The notes: a model not told the origin generated them from the sequence alone. A DNA stretch of 64,000 bases from Glandiceps talaboti (GCF_964340395.1 NC_135550.1:22748676-22812675), one strand, 5' to 3'; shown: positions 39,421 through 56,336, counted from the stretch's first letter. A program made the numbers and translations.

Positions 39421-41531
39421 TCATGTTGTGTACCAATGAATCAACCAGAACTTCTGCAAAGGTTTTAACATTGTAGTAACATGGGAAAATATGGTGTACT
39501 TTACTTTGTTTTCTGTATATTTAATCATGTTATAGGTTGTAGTCAATTATAGAATGCTTTCAGAACTGTAGATATCAACTGTAGCTCCTGTAGATTTCCA
39601 CTGCATATACGTGATACAGGCTTGGAGACTAGAATTGGTCAGTTTTGAATGTCTGCATTTATGTTTGATAATGAAATATAAGTTAATATCTTTTCACAAA
39701 AAGTAGTAACTAATTAAATTACTAAATTGAAAAATGATTTCAAAGGGGATAGTAATAGTGTAGAGAATTGAGTTTGACACATCTAATCACATTGTGTGTT
39801 GTAGGTAAGTGCTACACCTCCTACACCTGCATCAAGTTTAGAACCTGAAGACGATGAAGGTGGTATCCCAGAAGGACCTGAATTTAAACCCAAACTGGGT
39901 TTCTCGGGATTAAAATTAGGTAAGTAAGACCAGGCTACATGATGAACTACATTGGTTTCGAAATCATTTCTTTCAGTTATGTCAACTTGCATAACCTCCC
40001 ATAAAAGGAAATTAAGTGTGAAACCCATGGTTACATTAATTGATAATTTGAACTCCCTAGCATATTCATGGTGAAAGGTTGTCTGATAATGAGATGTTTG
40101 TCATCTGTGATACTTCTGAATATTTTGAACTATACGTATTAGGTTCTGTGATTGAGATACAAGAATGTGTGTGCATTTGAGTGACATTGTGCTTTATCTT
40201 CTTATTCTGTGATGTAGGAGCTAACAACAGTCCCCAACAAGGCAGCAACAAGAGAAAAATGACACTAAGTGAAGTATTTAATGCAAATGAAGAAGATGGT
40301 CGTGATGATGCCTCCAAAAAGAGGAAACTGATTCCACTAGATTACACAGAGGAAGAAATGAAAGCTGTCAGACCGTCACAGTCTGTTGTCACTGCTGCTG
40401 AGGAAAAGAGAAAACATATCAAGAGTCTTATAGAAAAAATACCTACAGCTAAAGAGGAGTTGTTTGCTTATGAACTCAACTGGTCTATGGTAGATGAGGT
40501 GAGGTCATTCATTTCAAAGTTTAAGCAAATCAAAAGATCTCCGTTGAAAATTTGAAGATCTGCAATGAAACTCTGAACTGTAGGATTTCTTCATTTAACA
40601 GTGCGAGTGTGTACATTCTCTTAACACCTGCATATTCATCAAAAGTGAACCTTTTCAGCACATTATTTTTCCATCTTCTCAAAAAGTTAGACGTTAATAG
40701 CAAAAGACTTGATTTTAAGTAATGAGATTGTTACATTGAGGTGTATGACATCCTGTGATGGTGGTCCAGACTGAAGAGTTTACATCTCTAATTTATTTGT
40801 CTGACTTTTATCATTGATAGAATTTAATGGAAAGAAGAGTAAAACCATGGATTAATAAGAAGATTGTAGAATATATAGGTGAAGAAGAACCAACATTGGT
40901 AGATTTCATATGTCAAAAAGTTATGGCAAGGAGTTCACCTCAAGATATCTTAAATGATGTTACTATGGTAAGTTATAACTTGATTTCTCAATTCATCAAC
41001 CAGGCTGACTTGAATAATCAGAGATTGGTGTACAAATTGTATGAATGTTTGATCACCTCTCTCCATCCATCTGTACCAATATGTTGGGTTCAATTCTCGA
41101 TGATTGATTTCAGTCCCATGCAGTGTTCTCTGTTTTGCTAAACAGAACTGCGGTAACAGAGATTGGGATGTCTATTTAACCTTGCATAGATTTCTTTTCT
41201 ATATAAATGTACCATTACTTTGGTAGTTATATGGAAGCACGACTCAATTTTGTTTGATGACATGATGGAGTAATTCATATTGTTGTGTGGTTGCCATAGT
41301 AACATGTAAATGTATGACAAAAACACTACTGTAATAAAAGTGTTCTTCCTGCCAATATCATGAAATCTGGTTTGTGTTGCATTCATTTAATCAGTACAGT
41401 ACGTTACCATTCAAATCTTACAATTTTATATCTCACAGGTACTGGATGAAGAAGCTGAAGTATTTGTTGTAAAGATGTGGCGGTTACTTATATATGAAAC
41501 AGAAGCCAAAAAGATTGGTTTAGTCAAATAG
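26249..41531 (+). CDS. RBM25: RNA-binding protein 25, splicing regulator (RRM, RE/RD-rich, PWI)
   Basis: Coding exons: 26249-26351, 26680-26741, 27216-27275, 29674-29721, 30088-30168, 30662-30748, 31507-31656, 31965-32039, 32396-32501, 32860-32918, 33735-33818, 37037-37188, 37531-37654, 38051-38214, 38708-38858, 39075-39200, 39805-39919, 40218-40498, 40821-40967, 41439-41531 (TAG). Every junction is GT-AG with consistent phase; the product is 755 residues (human 843). Order: proline-rich N-terminus starting MSFQPSLNRPP (human MSFPPHLNRPP), RRM about 126-203 with RNP2 VFVGNI and RNP1 QAFGFCEY, a charged RE/RD-rich middle, LKEFLEDYDDE, and a C-terminal PWI domain with KPWINKK at 684-690, ending KIGLVK exactly as in human. 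RBM25 acts in the nucleus on alternative splice-site choice through the U1 snRNP machinery. The RE/RD stretch is clearly shorter than in vertebrates. The intron 33819-37036 is 3.2 kb and may hide a micro-exon. Confidence 0.95.
28850..29520 (-). mobile_element. LINE reverse-transcriptase C-terminal fragment (L2/CR1-like)
   Basis: On the minus strand the sequence reads as the familiar end of a non-LTR retrotransposon ORF2: SAKLDFSNALLYRLPDT, LQRAQNTVARIISRT, LPVRFRIDYKI, PYTPSRSTNKNLL, FSYVTPKLWNSLPL and FKTKLKTYLFTKAY, ending in TAG at 28915-28917. The frame changes more than once and an in-frame stop follows SLH, so the copy is dead. It is a 5'-truncated insertion in the RBM25 intron between 27275 and 29674, antisense to the gene. 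A TCAATCAATCA-type run near 28850 may be the element's short 3' tail. Confidence 0.85.
31012..31347 (+). mobile_element. tRNA-derived SINE
   Basis: A tRNA-like head has box A (TGGTTAGAGTGG, 31028-31039) and box B (GGTTCAAGCTT, 31063-31073). A body with CCTTGAGCAAGATTTGAACC and GCCCCAGTCAACCTAGCTG follows, of the type common in invertebrate and vertebrate tRNA-SINEs. The tail GAGTGCTTTGAGCAG...GCTAAAGCTCTGTATAAA resembles LINE-shared SINE 3' ends. It is inserted in an RBM25 intron (30749-31506), same strand as the gene. The head is too degenerate to be a functional tRNA. Confidence 0.8.
37699..37752. repeat. (CA)n-rich microsatellite
   Basis: Interrupted CA/CATA repeat in the RBM25 intron after the exon ending at 37654. 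Confidence 0.9.
39363..39419. repeat. (GT)28 microsatellite
   Basis: Nearly perfect GT dinucleotide run in the RBM25 intron 39201-39804. Confidence 0.95.
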
Positions 41532-43951
41532 ACATTACAGTACTTCTGCTTGTAATTGCTGCAAATAACCACTATGTGGTGATAATCATAAAGTCATCTC
41601 CTGTGCCACCAATCCTGAAGTTTGTCTCCTAAAAAAAACTGTTGATACTAAAATCTGTCTTTGGACAGTCACTCTGATCTGATCCACTCAGGAAGTCCTG
41701 TAGTTGTTACCATATTTGGTGTATTCATATAGATTTACATACAGTGATAGATGCAGTTTAGTGTCAGAGGTCAGGGGTCACAGCTGTCAGGTCATCTATG
41801 CATTGATACATATACATCCTGTCAACTTGAGTTTCATAATAGTTTTGATGGGGAATGTTTTAAGCTGGTCTTTGTGCTGTTTTACTATGTCCCATATGCT
41901 TCATGGAAATCATAACATTATATAGTATTTACTACAGGAAGTTAACATCAAAATGATGCCTCATAATAAGTGTAATTTTGAACAGCAAGAAATGATATAG
42001 TGAAATGTAATCGCTATTTCTAAATTAACAATAAATGCATTCCTTGGTTTTCTTTTTTTTATTGTAAAAAGTGTGTTTTTTGTGATCATGTTATGCAAGC
42101 TAGTGGTGATTGAATGAGTCGAGTGCAATGGAATTTTGGTTAACACAACGCATACATCATCAGTGACTCCTTTTACTCTCTGCTAGTTGAGATGAGATTA
42201 AAGTAGAGAAAAACTGCACAGCTATGGTGACCATTCAAGTTTAACTCCCAATTATTTTGTGCTATATTTTTTTTCATTTATCCCTGTTGAAATATACACC
42301 ACATCTGTACATGAATTGGTTCAATCATTCTGAGGAGCTGAATGACCTCTCCATAATATGTTGATGCTTAAAAATACAGTGGCCAACCACTTGATGTATG
42401 TGTGTCAACACAAGTATAAAAGATGTATAGCCCATTCACTTAGAAATAGTAACTTTGTGAGTGTAGGTAGGACTTGATCACTAGGCAACCATGTGTACAT
42501 CAGCTAGTACAACAACATCAGTAAATAACAATTATGACAAAAACTAATTCCAGTTATAATTACCAGGCCTTGAATGTTGTCATTATAAAATGAGTATTGA
42601 TATCACAATAGGCAACCCATAGAATATGTTTTCTGTAATATAGCTATGTGTGTGTAAAAAATACCATAGACCATTGAAGTATTAGCATATGTACTTTATA
42701 ATAACATAGCAATATTTTCATCTTTTCTGTATGTCAAGCAAGACAATGACACCACAATATTAAAAGAAAGCTGTGGTAGTTTATGAGGACATCTAATTTT
42801 CGTCATTTTTTCGTGTGTGCACAAACAAGGAAAAGTAAGTTCTTGTATTATGAGTGTCATGCAGAACAATAACAATCTAAGAATAGTGCAAGATCTATGT
42901 GTTATGACTTGTAGAGCTATTTCATAAGACTACATGACAACCATCAGAGTTCTACCCTATCTGACATTTAAAGGGCCATGTTTCAATACCAGGTCATTGC
43001 ATTTAGTGTTATCTTGATAAGGATTACTTACGATCATTCTTTTGTTCTGAACTAACTTTTCCTATCAAACAATTAACTGGTTTTCACAACCTAGATTTTA
43101 ATCCGATTCGAAGTGGGGCTTTATGCCCACTAAATATTGAGTTTATTGTATCAAGAAACTGTTAACATGATATAATACAATGTACGCTTTCATCATCGAC
43201 GTATCCTACCACCGGGGGCGTCGTTACATACTAGATTTCACCTCAAAGTTCCCATGTGAACCTTTCAACTTTACAAAGTTGCAAACCCATATTGCAAATT
43301 CATATAATTTGGAGGTTTATGTGTGGTGCCTTTGTGTGGGTGTAGATATGTAGGAGCACCATAGAACATGATAGAGACCTCACTATGTGTTTGTGTTTAC
43401 CTTAGAAGTCAATTACCAGTATATAAATCGTAGTATGTAAATATGTCCCTGACATCGCTCATGTAGCAAACTGAACACACAGACACAAATCAATGTGAAT
43501 AATATGCAATATTTCACCTTTCACCCCATCCCGTATTTCTCTCACTTCACACAGACACATATCAATATCATATGCAATGTTTCACCTTTGACCCCACCCC
43601 ATTTCTCTCACTTCAATTCACTTTATAATCACAAGCTTGACACTATAACACATGTGTTTATTAAAAGATACTGCACACTACTCTGTAATTACACTGATAA
43701 ATAATCCTTTGATCACAAGAAAACAGACTGTTGTCACATATCGTTAAATTATGGGATACTATAAATAGGTAAAAGTTTTATGAGAAATTGTCCGAGTAGG
43801 AAACGTGGCTTCAATTAGAGTAACCGGACTGACATGTCATCTGAAAGCAATATATGGCAATAGTTCATACTATTCCCTGCACCTGTCTGTATCATTAACA
43901 ACTTACAGAACAAATTTTGAAATGTTATTTATAACAATTTTTTCAAACTCG
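41532..43951. other. RBM25 3' UTR and intergenic region
   Basis: No further gene recognised. The first part is the RBM25 3' UTR. The rest, up to the convergent GPCR, holds a short imperfect repeat (CAATATTTCACCTTT/CAATGTTTCACCTTT with CACCCCATCCCG-like text) around 43506-43620 and no supported exon. Confidence 0.5.
42030..42035 (+). terminator. Candidate poly(A) signal of RBM25
   Basis: AATAAA, 499 bp after the RBM25 stop. It is followed by T-rich sequence (42048-42061) and GTGTGTTTTTTGTG near 42070, a plausible GU-rich downstream element. Confidence 0.5.
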
Positions 43952-45091
43952 TCATAAGACGGTAGACAATCTCTGGCCTACTTTTAAAGAATGTTCCTGG
44001 ACAATAGTATCAAAAACTGGTTTCCTGGCATAAAAACTAGAAAGTCTTTGTCGAACCTTGGTGGTTGATGGTCTGTTAGAGAAAATTTTTAACAAGGACA
44101 CCCTCTTCATTTGATTTCTGAATGTATCTGAAAAGTTGATGTAGACGTACGGGCTGATGGCATGTCCCAGAAACATAAACCATAGGACAAGGAGATAAAT
44201 AAATAGAATGTTATCCCTGTATAAACTGACCCCAAAAGCAGACATAAGGCATACAGCAAGGATTGGTAGCCATGATATAACCAATACCAGAAGTACGAGT
44301 ATCATCATCTTCGCTAGACGTTTTCTTAGGATGATATGGTCTACGGTCATGTAATGTCGATTTCTACGCAATAATATCACCACTCGTAAATATGCTGCTA
44401 TGGCAATCATTAATGGCACAATAAGAAATGCAATAATAAGGAATAAGAAATAGGCAGATGGGACGGAATTTATCGTGTCTATCTCTGTCAGGCAAAACGA
44501 CCTTGTGAAATTCAGTCCTGGGTAATCTGTGTATCCCTTCAACTGTAACACTGACACCGCGGGTGAGGATTGCATGGCAAGTGGAATCACCGATACACCA
44601 CAGATCAGCCACGTAAACACTGTCAATACAATACCCATCTTGAAACCACATGAAGCACGGAAAAACATCGGGTGGCAAACTGCAATGTAACGTTCTATAC
44701 TGACGATTAATGTCGTGAGTAGAGAGCATGAACCCGCCAACAGAATAATATAACTCGCCGCCTGACACACTCGAGTATTCAGTATATTTTCAATTCCAGA
44801 TGAAAAAATGAGAGACGATAACTTGAGAGGGGCATCAAATAATAATATAGCAAAGTTACAGACCGCCAGGTTTGCAAGGAAGATATTAGAACTTCCTCTA
44901 GAAACTCCACGATTGCAACACGCTGCGAAGAGTAGAACGAAATTCCCCAAAGATCCAATAAGAATAGTGAGAATGTATATTGAAATCATCAGATATCGAA
45001 CCCAAGGATATGCAATAAGGTCTTGTAGTACGATTTCACCTGATAGCGTATCGTTGACCGTGATAGTGGTACCTCGAAGATTGACTATCAT
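43952..45091 (-). CDS. Rhodopsin-like (class A) orphan G-protein-coupled receptor, intronless
   Basis: Single-exon 379-residue seven-helix protein. Landmarks: N50 in TM1 (GSLGNF), TM2 LANLAVCN, C109 before TM3 pairing with C200 in the second extracellular loop, ERY at 133-135, W161 in TM4, P226 in TM5, SWLP (273-276) in TM6 where CWxP is usual, and SPYVY (313-317) where NPxxY is usual. N79 occupies the TM2 position that is nearly always Asp (2.50). N-glycosylation sequons occur at N13 (NDT) and N194 (NFT). The overall look is of a peptide-type receptor of the galanin/allatostatin/somatostatin neighbourhood, but no ligand can be assigned. The start is the first ATG, giving a 30-residue extracellular tail without a signal peptide, as usual for this class. 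It is expected in the plasma membrane. Confidence 0.9.
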   Translation of the reverse strand: MIVNLRGTTITVNDTLSGEIVLQDLIAYPWVRYLMISIYILTILIGSLGNFVLLFAACCNRGVSRGSSNIFLANLAVCNFAILLFDAPLKLSSLIFSSGIENILNTRVCQAASYIILLAGSCSLLTTLIVSIERYIAVCHPMFFRASCGFKMGIVLTVFTWLICGVSVIPLAMQSSPAVSVLQLKGYTDYPGLNFTRSFCLTEIDTINSVPSAYFLFLIIAFLIVPLMIAIAAYLRVVILLRRNRHYMTVDHIILRKRLAKMMILVLLVLVISWLPILAVCLMSAFGVSLYRDNILFIYLLVLWFMFLGHAISPYVYINFSDTFRNQMKRVSLLKIFSNRPSTTKVRQRLSSFYARKPVFDTIVQEHSLKVGQRLSTVL

Positions 45092-46777
45092 TGTGTGATG
45101 AGTAGCTAAGAAATACTCAAGGATTCGGTCAATATTGCTTTTTTAAACATTAAAACATGTGACATTCCTGTCTTGGTTCTCACGAAACTTGACGATGAAG
45201 AAGTACTGTCTGGTAAATTATAAGCACAATATGACGATTTACCTTGATTCGTCTTTATTTGACACAATTAGAGACTCGATTTCACGAAATCCGCAGAGTT
45301 TAGTTGGAATGAACCATCTTGTCAACTTCGAGATTAAATGTCGGCACTTGACAACGTGACAATCTTCACGGACTTCTAAACATGGTAGACACGACACATT
45401 GCTATCGTTGAATCTTCAGGTGTGGTAGTTGAATGTGGCAGTGTCAAAAGAAACATTTCACTGATGATGACTTTGAACTATTCCAAGATGTATTACTTGT
45501 AAAGTCGACCGCGCACTTATCTCACGAATTACCTACAGTACGATCCCTGGTTGTCAAAACGAGTTATACCCATATTGGAGACTGGCATAATTCCGTCTGT
45601 ACTCAAAACACCTCGAACGTGTTGATATTAATGAGACTTGGTTCATGACAGGTGAGGGACAACTGACTGAGTAAGTTTTGGAGGGAATGGAAATCACCGG
45701 GACACGTGTGTTGATATCATTCGTAAAACGCAAGACATATGCATTGACATTTGCGAATATTTACATGTGTACTGTTAGTTTACACATAGATGTTGACGAG
45801 AGACAACGTCTGTATGTTCAAGAAGAATACATTGAAAATATCTACGCTAACGACGGTCCCATACTCGACCCCCTTTAGAAGACCACAGTAAATGACAGTT
45901 CCCTAGACTAACACCGTAACACCGCCCATCGGATATTAAACAAGTTGTCAGTGATTAATGATTACTCTATATACTGGTAATATGTGTACCAACTCTCATT
46001 TAGTCCTTAGTTACTCATATGGAGAGGCTTCGGTTGAAAGCTATCTGTCAATCATGACGTTTTTGTCTAACTAAATTAATTCATGGGTGTGTACCATACT
46101 CATGTTTGTCACATCCAGACATGTGTCTAAGATATTTATTGTCATGTACTATACATTTGATTGGTTAAGCTAAACTCCTACATTTGTAGCCATTTTCAGC
46201 AGCTCATTCCACTACATGTACCAACAATTCACAGAGTTAAGGTGTAATAGTATTGTTATATTTAGTTTCAGTAGAAATGTACAAGATGGCATGGATAAAC
46301 CAACCATCATTCTGATTATCTCGCATTCACAAAATTTCAAACCAATGAGACATACATGAATATTATATGTGTTTATGTGATAACTTTTTAATTAATGTAC
46401 TACATCCAACCCATCACCAAATACAGAGAATCGACTTTGACATTGACATTGACATTGACAGTTGATTGTTGACCAACAATGTACAATGCGATCGATGTTT
46501 TGAGATAACCCTGAAACAAAAACAGAAAACAGAATTTCAAACAATGTTCTATTAAAATAACCTACGTGTTTTAATTAGAATGGGTGGTTGATCAATTTGG
46601 GTAAAGAAATCGCCACTGATAAAATTGAGTCTCCAGTAGAGTTTATCAAATATAAATTATAATATACATTAGTTGCTCATTTCATATTTATGTTCTTAAT
46701 TTTTCTCAGTATTTTATTAGTTTTCCTCAGTATTTTGTCTTTGTTAACAGCGGTATACTTTTCAAATCAGCTTACCC
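45092..46777. other. Intergenic, GPCR upstream side and astacin 3' side
   Basis: No gene recognised. A short hexamer repeat (TTGACA/CATTGA units) lies at about 46435-46462. Open frames are short and unsupported. Confidence 0.5.
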
Positions 46778-51338
<4,561 letters not shown>

Positions 51339-52265
51339 TTCTAACACTTCGGCTTTCTAAGTGATTCAACAAGTCCAAAAAAATTAAGTCCAAATAGTGA
51401 AAAAGTGCGTGAAATTTGAGGAAGATAGCGTGACAATAGCGTGAAAATCAGTAATCAAAAACTAAAATTTCGACAACTCGTCACCCCTTACCTATATCTG
51501 ATGTCTAAAGCTTCGCAATACGACGCTTTTGAAACACTGTTGATTTCGACAACTCCAACGCGCTAGACAGATCTGTACTTCGTGCAGTTGTTGTAAAATG
51601 TTGACTTTCACTAATACAGGTTGTATAAATTGGTTGAAATATCTATACGAGGGGTTTGTTTTAGTATACCATTTAAAGTAATTCATAGAATCAAACGGAA
51701 ACAACACTGCTGGAGACATTGGTCAATTTACGATGGAAATGCTGAAATAAAAAGTCAACAAACTCAAAAAATAAATCATTATTTTCTTCTAGAATTGTTT
51801 GCCTAATTAGTATATGTATACGTGGAATGCTTTTTTATCAGTTTCATTTGTAGTAATATCATTATATTATCACTGTTACGTTCAATGATATTCTTGAAGA
51901 AAAACATCTACACATCTGACTTATAAATATGTCCATACTTTTATCGCTCGAAAGTGATTTACTACATATTAGCCATTTTCATATTCATATATCATTACAT
52001 ATGTATTTACAAGACATTAACGATTTAATGCTGTAGAAATTCATGCGTGTTATATTGCTGAGCCTGTGTCATATTTACTCTCACTGTATAAGTTCCACAA
52101 CCTATATACTGTATAATTATATCGGACATCACACTAAAATGCTCTATTCATTGCAGATTTAGAATTTTGTTTGTGTTGTTCCTCTTTTGTGCGTATTTGG
52201 TGATTGTGTTTACTGTGAAGCTTCCAAAATGATTATCAAGCCTGCAGAATTAGGTGTAGTATAGT

Positions 52266-52330
52266 CTTGGTTACCAAGCCTCTCGCTCGGCAATGAAGTG
52301 AGCCATCAGCGGTAAGGCTGGGTAACCGAG
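52266..52330. repeat. Short inverted repeat (hairpin)
   Basis: CTTGGTTACCAAGCCT (52266-52281) is matched in reverse complement, with two differences, by 52315-52330. The 33-bp spacer is GC-richer than the surroundings. It may be a miniature element; no target-site duplication is visible. Confidence 0.5.
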
Positions 52331-52923
52331 TAGTATGCACGGACTGTGTAAAGATGTCACACGTAAACAGACGTTGATTGGGTTTGAAACTTTGTAACAT
52401 GAGTTTCCAGCAAAAAAATTAGTTTCTTTTCATTCTGGTTTATGTAACTCATATAACTGGTGTAATAAAGACAGCTCTTATTTTATCCAAAGCATGCGTC
52501 ATAAAGGCACGCTTTGCATTTATTACCTACAGTAACTTCACAATAAATAAACTGTCCTATTCAGAGTGAAATGAACGACAGCTAATATGTAAAGGGTCCT
52601 ATGATGTTTAATCATAAAATTCATAGAAATTAGTGACTCGAATGACATGAAATTTACTATTCATAAATATACGTGAAAAATCAGCCGTGAATAAAAGCCA
52701 ACCGAAAAACAAAATACAAGTGCTATTTTGTGGAAAATAAACCATAGTCTCTTTCTTTGCAGTTGTATATGACATTCCTAAGTTAGATTGGTCTATGTAC
52801 ATATATGCATTGGTTATGTGATGTCTAATATTAAAGGCAGTTCAGACAAAGCACTCGGTGAGGGCACAAAATGTATGTTTTACGAACAACTGGTATGTCG
52901 TATGAAGAAATACATGTTAACTT

Positions 52924-53044
<121 letters not shown>

Positions 53045-53314
53045 ATGGAATCGCTGTGAAATTATTATTTTGGACTTAAAAACGATCGTTCTTTATTAAA
53101 ACTGTGTTGTAGTTATGACACTGCGTTCCATGACCCCCCCCCCCCCCCATTGAAACATCTTTGCGGCGATGAATTCTGGATATCTGCGTTTAATATTCAT
53201 ACGTATTCATCGATAACCTCACTTCGGCAGAGATATCATGCAACGTTTGCTGAATACAACGGTGCAAGAAGAAAATATACTACGAAATTATATGATTCGT
53301 AAAAGATAACTTAC

Positions 53315-53389
53315 CTCTGTTGGGAATGATGATGAAACTAATGTTAAAAGGCAGACAGTGATCACAATACTGTCACTAATATCTTCCAT
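53315..53389 (-). CDS. Lone signal-peptide exon, astacin type (alternative first exon or relic)
   Basis: On the minus strand an ATG opens 25 codons: MEDISDSIV, a hydrophobic core ITVCLLTLV, then SSSFPTE, ending at a strong donor GTAAGTTA in phase 0. The two neighbouring astacin-type genes have first exons of the same form and phase, with FPTE in the astacin (first exon phase 0) and FPTK in the prodomain-only gene. The next exons downstream in this direction are those of the astacin at 50957 and below, also phase 0. It could therefore be an upstream alternative first exon of that gene, or a remnant of a third copy. No prodomain exon is seen between 51339 and 53314. Confidence 0.55.
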
Positions 53390-54661
53390 TATTCTGCTGA
53401 AAGTGTCAAATTGAAAAGTTGTTTTCTTAGAGAGATAGGTTCCACACTGCGTTGGATATTTGGTGCAGTTATCACATTAATGTCTGTTAGAAAACTATTT
53501 TGACGACTGAATAAAATAGGTGAAGTCGTAGGTATTAATTATACCTGTCGAACTACAATGTATGGTTAGATTGCTTTCAATGACTAAATATTGTTGACAA
53601 TGATTCAATCTAGACTACTTGATTCATAGCTATGATCGTTCAATAATTACACATTTGTCTTGTTCATCATTTAACCACATGTACTTTTTTTTGTCTTATG
53701 ATTAAATTGATTCCCAAACTCCCCCGTGGTTGTTTTAAATAACATTGCTTAGCAGCTGGAGAGATTGATGATATGTACATGCTACCAGTGCACTTGTTGT
53801 TTTTACATACTAGTATTCAGAGACGTAAATATGAATGCTGGACCAGGATTTAAAACTGAATTCATTGGCTTTAAAAGTCTGAGAGTACTACGCATATACC
53901 ATCTGAGAATGGATCAGTTGGTTCGGGCAGATAGTGTTAATAAATAGATGTGAACCACGGCATTTTAAAAGAGAAATGTCCTGAAGTAGTTGTAATGATC
54001 ATGGCGGAAATTGTCAAGTTTATGAGAGAAAAGTTTGGCTTGCTAGAAATATTTGTATGATAGACAATAGCAATGGCCATGTGAGAACGTCTGTGGTGTT
54101 TATGTGTGTGTGTGTGTGTGGGGGGGGGGGGGTTAACCTGAAAGGGGTTACTTAATTTCTTTGAATATATGAAGATTCATTTGTAATAAAGAGGACCTCT
54201 ATACCCCACCTAACACAGACACTCAGACTATGGATTAATGGACTTGGATTGATATAGTTAGCTGAGTGATTTTTTCAAAAAAGTAACGAAAAACTAACTT
54301 TATGAATTTCACAATTTTAATATTAGATGATATAATAAACATGCTCATTGCTGAGCTACAAGTTGAGAAAATCCCGAATAAATTTCCCCAGTTGTATATG
54401 AGTTTCGATTGATTTCACAATGTTAAATAAAAATGTGACATACAGAGAATACTTGTATGAAGCATGATGAATGAATGAATCAAGTTCGTCAAGTCAGAGT
54501 AGTTATAGTGACATACTGGCACAGGCACGTGGAGGTGCAGCTTAGCCAGTCAAGCCGATGACAACAGTCGCCGTCGGTACGTCAGTTGTTGACGTATTAT
54601 TCTTAAGTTGTAAACGGTAGTACTTCGAGAAATGCTATGACGTTGCTATGACGATACCGTG

Positions 54662-55333
54662 TTAGGAAGTTGACGACACCGGTACTTTGGTGGGAAAAGT
54701 CTTTATCGGGGCCTTCTTTCCGCTGAGATTTGTAGGTTCTCTGGCATGCCATCGCCAAACCGAACGAGAAGCCTTTCTTTCTATCTCCCCTTCTTTAATT
54801 GCTTTGACGGACTCTTGAATGGCTGTTTGTTGTTCGGCTGTCAATTTCATGTCAGATTCAAATGTACCTTCAGATTGTTTTTCTTCTGGGGGCTCACGTC
54901 TGGTTAAAACATCCAAACTTACTCGTTTCGCATCCTTGTAATGAACACAGAAGGAAATGAACAGTGCATGCGTAAACATGGACAGAGTTTTCCATATAAA
55001 ATAAAATGTTACACATCTATGATCTATCCACACAAATTTCCAGAGAACCACTCAAACTAAATAAAACAAACGATGGGAATGATTTTCTTTCAATCGTTGA
55101 ATTTAGAGGCATTGTCGAAACAGTGTTTTATCACAGACATAATGTTATTTTTGACATTACAATGTTGGTTACATAAGGGCATTGCCAACTTTATATGTAA
55201 ATATGTATATAAAAGTACAAAAGAGTTTCCAAGATGCCAGTATTCATATCAAATGTGGAAGTCAACTTACCTTGGTCGGGAATGAGCAGACGACTGCCAA
55301 AAGACAGGCCAACATAACGATGCTTACATTCAT
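54662..55333 (-). CDS. Stand-alone astacin prodomain-like secreted protein, two exons
   Basis: Exons 55333-55271 and 54934-54662 (TAA) join in phase 0 to give 111 residues. Exon 1 is a signal peptide (MNVSIVMLACLLAVVCSFPTK). Exon 2 aligns with the prodomain exon of the astacin at 46.8-51.3 kb: shared EPPEE, then TFESDMKLTAEQQTAIQES (45-63) against TYESDMKLTAQQRVAIEES, and a common RW (82-83 here) where the mature astacin begins its RWPKGIVPY strand. After RW the two differ completely; here a basic tail (GKKAPIKTFPTK) runs to a stop. No zinc motif or other protease exon follows in the 1.3 kb to the next lone exon. The aspartate of the inhibitory F-x-x-D motif is kept (F46, D49). It may be a secreted astacin inhibitor or a truncated copy; transcription is unknown. 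Confidence 0.7.
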
Positions 55334-56336
55334 GGTTTGCGTTATTACAGTAACATAGGATGAATACAGTCTAGTATGCTGGCAGTTTTCTACAAGATAG
55401 TAATTTATACTTGCTGTGTATGGAGGTTTAGAATTTTTGAATGCAAACGACGTATGTTTAATGTTTGATGAGATAATGACGTATGTAATTCATCTAACAA
55501 CAATGTAACAAGTATCATTCGCGAACGTCGCAGATACCTTACAATACGTTCATTAAGTTTGTCTTCATCAAATGAGTAGATTGTCACATTAAATAAATGA
55601 CAGACACTTTATAATTAAACAGTAATTTATGACGACGTGATATCAATTTGTCTTTTACACTTTATTTTTAAAGACATCTCTACATTTTTCACATATCAAT
55701 GGGAATAATGAATACAATGAAAGCATGGAATCAATTATATCAGCTGATTGATAATCAATTATTAATCTTACACGTCATGAAGTTGGTAGTTGGCAACTAC
55801 AGTTTCGATTACATGTAATGTCGTATAGATACATGTACCTGGGGATCCGGATGATCACAGCTGTCGTTGGTTATGAGAAGAACAGCAGTAAAGCAAAGGT
55901 CACCTGAAAGCGTAGACACCAAAGGCTAGTATTGATGTACTCCAAATATGTAAAATTTAGATAAGAAAAGAAAATGGTCCTCTCTATGCAACATGCAAGC
56001 TAAAATTATCTGCATCCAATCTGTTTGAGTACAAAGGTATTAATATGTCTACAAGTTCCAGTGAAATCATTAGACCTTCTAGTCAGTGGAATTGTAACAA
56101 AGGTTGCAGAATAATTTCAGTAGTAGTGACTGAATATACAGGTAATTATAGATTTTACCATTGTACGTGTTCTCTTTGTACACTATACCCATACTATCTA
56201 ACACGATACCTAATTGAATGAGGAGACGATTACAGTCCTAGTGTGTTACCTCAGGAGATTGGATTATATCGTGATTATCAAATATGTACATGTATAGGCC
56301 TGGACAGTTGGGTGTTCATTCATTCATTCGTTTGCT

